DNA of 64,000 nt from Salinibacterium sp. (GTDB lineage: Bacteria > Actinomycetota > Actinomycetes > Actinomycetales > Microbacteriaceae). The DNA lies in NCBI GenBank assembly GCA_019638845.1, contig JAHBSZ010000002.1, positions 664,884 through 728,883 on the forward strand, read 5' to 3'. Under the pieces are notes generated by a model, which worked only from the letters and a program-made list of their open reading frames with translations, was not told the DNA's origin and searched no databases. The translations under genes were made by a program, and so were the position numbers. Each line of letters opens with the position of its first letter. Position 1 is the stretch's first letter. Positions 59,719 through 64,000 of the stretch are shown piece by piece.

Positions 59719-60299
59719 GCGTTGACGGCAACCGGTGCGGATGAACGCGAGGCGAAGCCGCGGACGAGCAGCCAGCCGGCGAACGCGAGTTCGAACAGGC
59801 CGCCCGGAATAGTGGCGGGAATGCCCGCTCCGGCAACCCCGACGATCTCGAGCACGCAGCCGCTGGCAAATGCCGCGTATCCGATGAATCCCCATGCCGC
59901 CAGGAAGCGCGGAACGAGTCGTGCGCGGTAGAGGACGACGCAGAAGAACAGACTTCCGATTCCCAGCCCCGCCATCGCGATGTTGTAGGCGAGGGTGTTG
60001 ATCGCGGCCGCACCCGTGAGGAGTGCAGTCGCGCCGATGGCGAGGAGTGTGCCCTCGAAGAGGCGGGTCGTCAGATATCCGCCTGCGACGATTGCGGAGT
60101 GCGGACGCACGATCGGGTACATCAAGATGCCGATCGCGATGACTGCGAGGGTGTTGAGCAGCATCATCCCGACCCCGATAACCAACGGGGCACTCCCCGC
60201 CGTCGCGGTGATGGCCACAGAGGTGCCGATGCCGTAGAGAAAGAAGGCGGCGAGCATCAGTATTCCGATAGATCGTGCAGCGGTGCGGTGGGCTTTCAT
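59715..60299 (-). CDS. DUF4386 membrane protein (module 1)
   Basis: 194 residues with six membrane helices: TAARSIGILMLAAFFLYGIGTSVA at the start, then YLTTRLFEGTLLAIGATALL and LVPRFLAAWGFIGYAAFASGCVLEIVG, the DUF4386 arrangement. Function of the family is unknown. The ATG at 60299 has ATGGAGATCACC upstream. Together with the divergent TetR gene and the operator pair between them it forms a unit repeated at 61.0-62.5 kb. Confidence 0.82.
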   Translation of the reverse strand: MKAHRTAARSIGILMLAAFFLYGIGTSVAITATAGSAPLVIGVGMMLLNTLAVIAIGILMYPIVRPHSAIVAGGYLTTRLFEGTLLAIGATALLTGAAAINTLAYNIAMAGLGIGSLFFCVVLYRARLVPRFLAAWGFIGYAAFASGCVLEIVGVAGAGIPATIPGGLFELAFAGWLLVRGFASRSSAPVAVNA

Positions 60300-60326
60300 G
60301 GTGATCTCCATTTCAGATTGGTGTGA

Positions 60327-60376
60327 ACCATACGGTGTAAGGTTGACGAAGAGGACCGTACCATACGATGTAAGGT
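60327..60376. promoter_or_regulatory. paired TetR operators and divergent promoter, module 1
   Basis: ACCATACGGTGTAAGGT (60327-60343) and ACCATACGATGTAAGGT (60360-60376) are near-identical imperfect dyads whose centres are 33 bp apart. A rightward promoter, TTGACG (60343-60348) and TACGAT (60364-60369), lies inside, so TetR binding would block it. Confidence 0.7.
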
Positions 60377-60383
60377 GGTGTCT

Positions 60384-61055
60384 ATGGCGAACGGACGTAG
60401 CAGAGAACCAGTGACTCGAGAGCGGGCGATCCGGGTCGCGATCTCGCTTGCTGATGCCGGCGGAATCGAGTCGCTCAGCATGCGCAAACTTGCCGTCGAA
60501 CTCGGCATAGAAGCCATGTCGCTCTACTACCACGTGAAGAGCAAAGACGACATCCTCGACGGAATGCTCGATATCGTGCACTCCGAGTTCGTGACACCTC
60601 AGGCCGGCGATGAGTGGCGCTCGGCGATGCGGGCGAGAGCGGAGTCGACCCGGAGCGTGCTCGCACAACACCCTTGGGCCATCAGCATCAAGGCCCGGAC
60701 CTCGCCCGGCCCCGCCACTCTTGGCCACTTGGATTCGGTCATCGGCTGCTTCACCACCGCCGGATTCTCGATGCCTTTGACCGGGCACGCGATTTCGATC
60801 CTCGACAGTTATGTGCTCGGATTCGCGCAGCAAGAGGCCAGCTTGCCTCTCGACCCCTCGGGCGACATCGGTCCCGCAGCGGAGGAGATCATCGCCCAAC
60901 AGGAGGCAATGGCCGACGCGTACCCCAACCTTGCGACCATGGCGGTCAGCCTGGTGCTGCAGCCGGGATACGCGTACGGCAACGAATTCGAGTTCGGCCT
61001 CGAACTCATTCTCGATGGGATCGCCGCGGCTCGATCAGCTCAGGCTTCCACTTAG
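60384..61055 (+). CDS. TetR-family regulator with TetR_C tetracycline-type C domain (module 1)
   Basis: 223 residues. HTH: TRERAIRVAISLADAGGIESLSMRKLAVELGIEAMSLYYHVKSKDDILDGMLD (14-66), with the YHVKSK wording of TetR-class repressors, and a C-terminal ligand domain (HPWAISIKARTSPGPATLGHLDSVIG; VLGFAQQEASLP). It is a close paralogue of the regulator at 61869. Two operators precede it. ATG 60384 is chosen over an upstream GTG pair. Confidence 0.88.
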   Translation: MANGRSREPVTRERAIRVAISLADAGGIESLSMRKLAVELGIEAMSLYYHVKSKDDILDGMLDIVHSEFVTPQAGDEWRSAMRARAESTRSVLAQHPWAISIKARTSPGPATLGHLDSVIGCFTTAGFSMPLTGHAISILDSYVLGFAQQEASLPLDPSGDIGPAAEEIIAQQEAMADAYPNLATMAVSLVLQPGYAYGNEFEFGLELILDGIAAARSAQAST

Positions 61056-61763
61056 CGCCGAGGTGTCCTCGCGGGTCACAGCGCTCGACCGACGGCCAGC
61101 GAGCAGCAACCACACCGTGAATGTCAGCTCCGCAACGATTGACGGGATTGCGACGACGGCGAGCATGACGTCCCCAATCGCGGCATAGTCGACGGCAAGG
61201 ATGTGGGCGAGGGTGTCCACCGCGTACGCCGATCCCGCAACGGCCAGAATGATGCCGATGAAACGCGGGGCAATGTGCGATCGGACGATGAGGATACCGA
61301 GCAGCACGAGGTGAGCCCCGAAGGCGAAGAGTCCGACGAACCACGCGAAGTCGAACGCCGCGAACATGAGCAAGGCGACGTCAGGGGCGAGGTCGGTGGC
61401 GCCGGTCGCGATCTGAAGTCCAAGGAACATGAACACTACAGCTACGCCGAGAAAGACCGCGTAGACGGTTCGGAACCAGGCAACGAGAAGCGAACGTGCG
61501 CGGCCCGCGGGGGCAAACAGTACGTAGAGTGCCCAAGCCACAGCAACGTCAATGAGAAAGACGACGACGAAAGCGGCAAGGCCGACCCGGAACAGGGCCT
61601 CCTGCTCGCGCACGGCGGCAACAGTCGCTTCGGCGTCAGTGGGATCGATCATCCCTTGTTTGACGACGAAGTTGGCGAAGATCGCGAGCACGAAGAGCGC
61701 GAGATAGCCGACTGCTGCAACGCGGGACGCGGTTCGGCGGGTCGTGTCGGTGAGTGTGGACAT
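61035..61763 (-). CDS. DUF4386 membrane protein (module 2)
   Basis: 242 residues with six membrane helices: ASRVAAVGYLALFVLAIFANFVV, VGLAAFVVVFLIDVAVAWALYVLF, AAFDFAWFVGLFAFGAHLVLLGILIVRS and IAPRFIGIILAVAGSAYAVDTL mark DUF4386. It is longer than the module 1 protein. TAAGGAGAACACC lies before the ATG. Its 3' end overlaps the module 1 TetR gene by 21 bp convergently. Confidence 0.85.
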   Translation of the reverse strand: MSTLTDTTRRTASRVAAVGYLALFVLAIFANFVVKQGMIDPTDAEATVAAVREQEALFRVGLAAFVVVFLIDVAVAWALYVLFAPAGRARSLLVAWFRTVYAVFLGVAVVFMFLGLQIATGATDLAPDVALLMFAAFDFAWFVGLFAFGAHLVLLGILIVRSHIAPRFIGIILAVAGSAYAVDTLAHILAVDYAAIGDVMLAVVAIPSIVAELTFTVWLLLAGRRSSAVTREDTSALSGSLS

Positions 61764-61790
61764 GGTGTTCTCCTTAGGGTTGGGATGGTT

Positions 61791-61837
61791 TCGTACTAAG
61801 TACGACGACTCGCGAAAACCTATCCGTACTTAGTACG
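61791..61837. promoter_or_regulatory. paired TetR operators, module 2
   Basis: TCGTACTAAGTACGA (61791-61805) is a perfect 15-bp palindrome and CGTACTTAGTACG (61825-61837) a perfect 13-bp one. Their centres are 33 bp apart, the same as in module 1, although the half-site sequence differs. Confidence 0.75.
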
Positions 61838-61868
61838 ATGTGTCAAGACCAACCACGGGGAGAATCAG

Positions 61869-62543
61869 ATGGCAGACAGTGGCGGCGGCTCGCGTCGAGG
61901 GCTCGATCGCGATCGGATCGTCTCGAACGCGGTCGAACTCGCCGATGAGATCGGGCTCGAAACCCTGACCATCCGGCGCCTCGCCGACCATCTCGGAGTT
62001 CGTCCGATGAGCCTGTATCACTACGTCCACAGCAAGGAAGACATCGTCGACGCCATGGTGGGCAGAGTGTTTAACGAGGTTGAGCGACCTGATCCCTCGG
62101 AGCCCTGGAAGGAGGCAATCCGAGGGCGGGCTCGCTCGCTGCGAGCCGCCCTGCGCCGCCACCCGTGGGCGATTCCGATCATGGAGTCACGCCGGACCCC
62201 CAGCGCGGACATCCTCGACCATCACGAGGCGCTGTTGACGACCTGGCTCGGATCGGGCCTACCGCTGCCTCTGGTCGCGCACGGGGTCGCCGTCGTCGAC
62301 GCCTTCGTCTTCGGCTTTGCGCTCCAAGAGACGGCGCTGCCCTTTGGGGACCGTGACGGCGACCTCAGTGAAGTGAGCGAGCAGATGATCGTGCCGCTCT
62401 CCCCGGAGCGATACCCCTCGCTCGTGCGGTTCACCGCGGAGCATGTCATGCAGCCCGGATACGACTTTGGGGACTCCTTTGAGGCCGGCCTAGGCTACGT
62501 GCTCGATGGTGTGGAGCGCGCGGGGGTGGAGTCGGGATCTTAG
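61869..62543 (+). CDS. TetR-family regulator with TetR_C-type domain (module 2)
   Basis: 224 residues. HTH: DRDRIVSNAVELADEIGLETLTIRRLADHLGVRPMSLYHYVHSKEDIVDAMVG. The C domain (RRHPWAIPIMESRRTPSADILDHHEALLTTWL; FVFGFALQETALPFG; HVMQPGYDFGDSFEAGLGYVLDGV) is clearly related to the module 1 protein. GGGGAGAATCAG precedes the ATG. It presumably binds the two dyads upstream and controls the divergent DUF4386 gene. Confidence 0.9.
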   Translation: MADSGGGSRRGLDRDRIVSNAVELADEIGLETLTIRRLADHLGVRPMSLYHYVHSKEDIVDAMVGRVFNEVERPDPSEPWKEAIRGRARSLRAALRRHPWAIPIMESRRTPSADILDHHEALLTTWLGSGLPLPLVAHGVAVVDAFVFGFALQETALPFGDRDGDLSEVSEQMIVPLSPERYPSLVRFTAEHVMQPGYDFGDSFEAGLGYVLDGVERAGVESGS

Positions 62544-62576
62544 CCCGAAATAGTTCGCGACACCGTCCACCGATCT

Positions 62577-63446
62577 TCAACCGTTACTGCGCCCCCTGAC
62601 CTTCAGCACGGCCTCCAAAATTACCTTCTTTACCAAGAACCAGACCACTCCGAAGAGAACCACGTAGAGAATCACTGCCATCAAGATGCGTGTGTCTCTG
62701 AAAACAGTCGACATGACGCCAAGTTGGGCAAGCATGAGCATGATGCCTCCGGCGGCGAGCACGAGTTGCGGCGAGACGAGGCATCCCACGATCACAAGTA
62801 GTACCCCCGCGAAGGGTACCCACCACCACGGCCCGTCTATGAAGCTCCCCGGTGCCAGGTGGAACGGCTGCATGAAGAACTCAATGAGAGAGATCGCCGA
62901 AAATAGAGCGAGAAGGATGCCGACCTGTGGCACTCCCCGCAATGCCAGTGCTCCCAGAAAGGTGCGCAGGAGTGACATAGCGACGACGAGCACCAAGAGG
63001 ACGAAGATGACGACCGAGAGCCAGAACGGCCAGATCGTAGAGTTGTCCCGCGCCACCGCGAAGTACAAGATCGTCGCCGGAATGGCGGCAAGGATTCCGA
63101 TGAAGCCCTCGATCGCCTCTCGAATGGTCGATACGATCACCCCTCCTCCTGGAGACGCCCAGTGGGCGATCACGAGCGCAGCGAAAGCAATCCCGACAAT
63201 TGTCCCGATCGACTGTGCTCCCGCAAAATTCTCATCTGCCGCTACCGATACCTCAAGCACGGCGACCGCCGCAGTGATGCCCCCAAAGAACGTCGTGACG
63301 CCGAACGCGCTTCGAGTGTTCTGGCGTGTTGGGCCGAATGCTCGGGCAAGGCCGCGACCCGTTCCGTGACGGACGCCGAAGATGATCGTGCCGAAGATAA
63401 GCAGCAGAGTGACCAGTACGATCCCCAGCCCGGCGATGTCGGTCAT
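62577..63446 (-). CDS. multi-span membrane protein of unknown function
   Basis: 289 residues with about eight membrane helices (first IAGLGIVLVTLLLIFGTIIFGVRHG, last ILMAVILYVVLFGVVWFLVKKVILEAVL) and a Trp-rich loop (FIDGPWWWVPFAG). There is no recognised motif. It stands alone between the TetR module and the tRNA-remnant region. The GC content looks slightly lower than in the core genes, by eye only. Confidence 0.65.
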   Translation of the reverse strand: MTDIAGLGIVLVTLLLIFGTIIFGVRHGTGRGLARAFGPTRQNTRSAFGVTTFFGGITAAVAVLEVSVAADENFAGAQSIGTIVGIAFAALVIAHWASPGGGVIVSTIREAIEGFIGILAAIPATILYFAVARDNSTIWPFWLSVVIFVLLVLVVAMSLLRTFLGALALRGVPQVGILLALFSAISLIEFFMQPFHLAPGSFIDGPWWWVPFAGVLLVIVGCLVSPQLVLAAGGIMLMLAQLGVMSTVFRDTRILMAVILYVVLFGVVWFLVKKVILEAVLKVRGRSNG

Positions 63447-63720
63447 GCCGAGCCAAAGCCCACGTGGGTGACCAGCACCATCGCGCTCGCAAATCGCGCG
63501 TTCGCGCCAGCGTGGACAGCGTGGGAGATCACGATTTGGTTTGGATCAGAGTCATCGATCCGGTTCCCCTCGTACGTAAGGCCTGTTCAGCCCCGAGCTT
63601 CGTCGGGGCCTTGATGCGCCAACCCGGCTTCAACTGAATGGGGGTTCAAGGGAATGGTATGCGTTGTCCTTCTCGGAAGGGGGACCATATGGACAAAGCC
63701 TAAGAACCACCAATTACTTA

Positions 63721-63748
63721 ATACGCCCGGAGGGATTTGACTCCCCTA
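63721..63748 (-). repeat. degenerate tRNA 3'-end copy (outer)
   Basis: The minus strand reads TCAAATCCCTCCGGGCG plus a degenerate tail, matching the T arm and acceptor end of the copy at 63802-63830. It lacks the rest of a tRNA and the CCA. It may be an old attachment-site remnant. Apart from these copies, 63447-63720 shows nothing recognisable. Confidence 0.6.
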
Positions 63749-63751
63749 AAC

Positions 63752-63801
63752 GTCGGGTTAAACGAATCGAGACGCCACGCTGAAGTGACGTCTCGATTGA
63801 T
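63752..63801 (-). repeat. inverted repeat between the two tRNA 3'-end copies
   Basis: AATCGAGACG and CGTCTCGATT form a 10-bp stem (63765-63774 with 63790-63799), extended by CAC/GTG inside. It could end a transcript from the tRNA-like sequence, or be a recombination-related palindrome. Confidence 0.45.
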
Positions 63802-63886
63802 TGGTGCGCCCGGAGGGATTTGAACCCCCTACTGAGCCGCCGAAATATCGCGCAGTTGACCGTTGGTGCAACATCCCCAAGGCGCG
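63802..63886 (-). pseudogene. tRNA-like remnant with intact T arm, acceptor 3' strand and CCA
   Basis: The minus strand ends with GGGGGTTCAAATCCC then TCCGGGCGCACCA, a normal tRNA T arm and 3' acceptor with encoded CCA. A possible D arm (GTTG...CAAC) and partial 5' acceptor (GCGCCTT) are present, but spacing between acceptor and D arm is 6 nt instead of 2 and no 5-bp anticodon stem forms. It is most likely a recombination product or decayed tRNA. Confidence 0.55.
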
Positions 63887-63954
63887 ACATTTCGGTCTGC
63901 TCAGCGGGGGCCCACGAGAGGCTTCGCGTCCTCCCGCACCCAGAGACAAGAAAA

Positions 63955-63979
63955 GACCCCATCAAAAAGCGATGGGGTC
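63955..63979 (-). terminator. terminator of the edge tRNA gene
   Basis: On the minus strand GACCCCATC, a GCTTTTT loop and GATGGGGTC are followed by TTTTC. The stem is perfect, 9 bp, directly downstream of the tRNA 3' end at the window edge. Confidence 0.8.
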
Positions 63980-63990
63980 TTTCTCGTCTG

Positions 63991-64000
63991 TGCGCCCGGA
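63991..64000 (-). tRNA. tRNA 3' end at window edge, probably tRNA-Arg
   Basis: Only the discriminator A and the acceptor strand CGGGCGC are inside the window; the gene continues past the right edge. The acceptor matches actinobacterial tRNA-Arg (GCGCCCG...CGGGCGC), and a terminator follows on its 3' side. The amino acid cannot be proven from ten bases. Confidence 0.55.

Noticed and set aside
63802-63886. Functional tRNA gene
   Set aside because: The T arm and 3' acceptor are normal, but the 5' spacing is wrong and no anticodon stem forms.

Overview
The window is a high-GC actinobacterial chromosome segment, most likely from the family Microbacteriaceae. The evidence is a scattered menaquinone (men) locus, a BldC-like HTH protein next to the 32-residue ribosomal protein bS22, a DUF4229 protein beside menA, and very many leaderless genes: a TANNNT -10 box sits 5-7 nt upstream of the start codon in more than twenty of them. 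The species cannot be named from the sequence alone. Gene density is high and no transposase, phage gene or CRISPR array is visible.

Layout. 1-6.4 kb: start of pntA (cut by the left edge), a serine-hydrolase lipoprotein, tRNA-Tyr, a LacI regulator, a lytic-transglycosylase-like lipoprotein, yajQ, a cardiolipin synthase and a TPR protein. 6.5-18.6 kb: ferredoxin reductase, polyprenyl diphosphate synthase, menG, menF, ppk2, menD, menA, menE, menB and menC, which together cover most of the route from chorismate to menaquinone. 18.6-23.2 kb: a System II cytochrome c maturation operon (phosphatase, ResA-like thioredoxin, ccdA, resB, ccsB). 23.2-31.2 kb: housekeeping genes with mycobacterium-like synteny (archaeal-type aspS, DUF836 glutaredoxin, SerB-like HAD, bS22, BldC-like HTH, proC, a cation efflux protein, tadA, upp).

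31.2-41.5 kb: a leaderless Cys-rich leader peptide upstream of a receiver-less winged-helix regulator, a candidate small RNA, a MarR-photolyase pair, a 370-bp almost T-free repeat tract, pseudouridine catabolism (kinase plus psuG), a threonine aldolase, a dienelactone hydrolase and an 837-residue four-module sulfur-carrier oxidoreductase. 41.5-48.5 kb: a TetR/ABC exporter unit running into an alpha-galactosidase gene broken by an internal deletion, then a TetR/NAD-epimerase pair with matching operators.

48.5-64 kb is the most accessory-looking part: a TMEM175-type channel, a NarL-type two-component pair, a CPBP protease, a heliorhodopsin, a CmtR-type metal sensor followed by a 21-residue, eight-cysteine metallothionein-like peptide, a probable copper-handling cluster (YHYH lipoprotein, DUF305 protein, Met-rich sensor kinase), and two adjacent paralogous TetR/DUF4386 modules whose operator pairs have the same 33-bp spacing. 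The right edge holds the 3' end of a tRNA (probably Arg), its terminator, and two degenerate copies of the tRNA 3' end, which look like scars of tRNA-targeted integration.

The best candidates for undescribed biology are the CmtR/mini-metallothionein unit, the heliorhodopsin neighbourhood, the Cys leader peptide controlling an orphan winged-helix regulator, and the duplicated TetR/DUF4386 modules.
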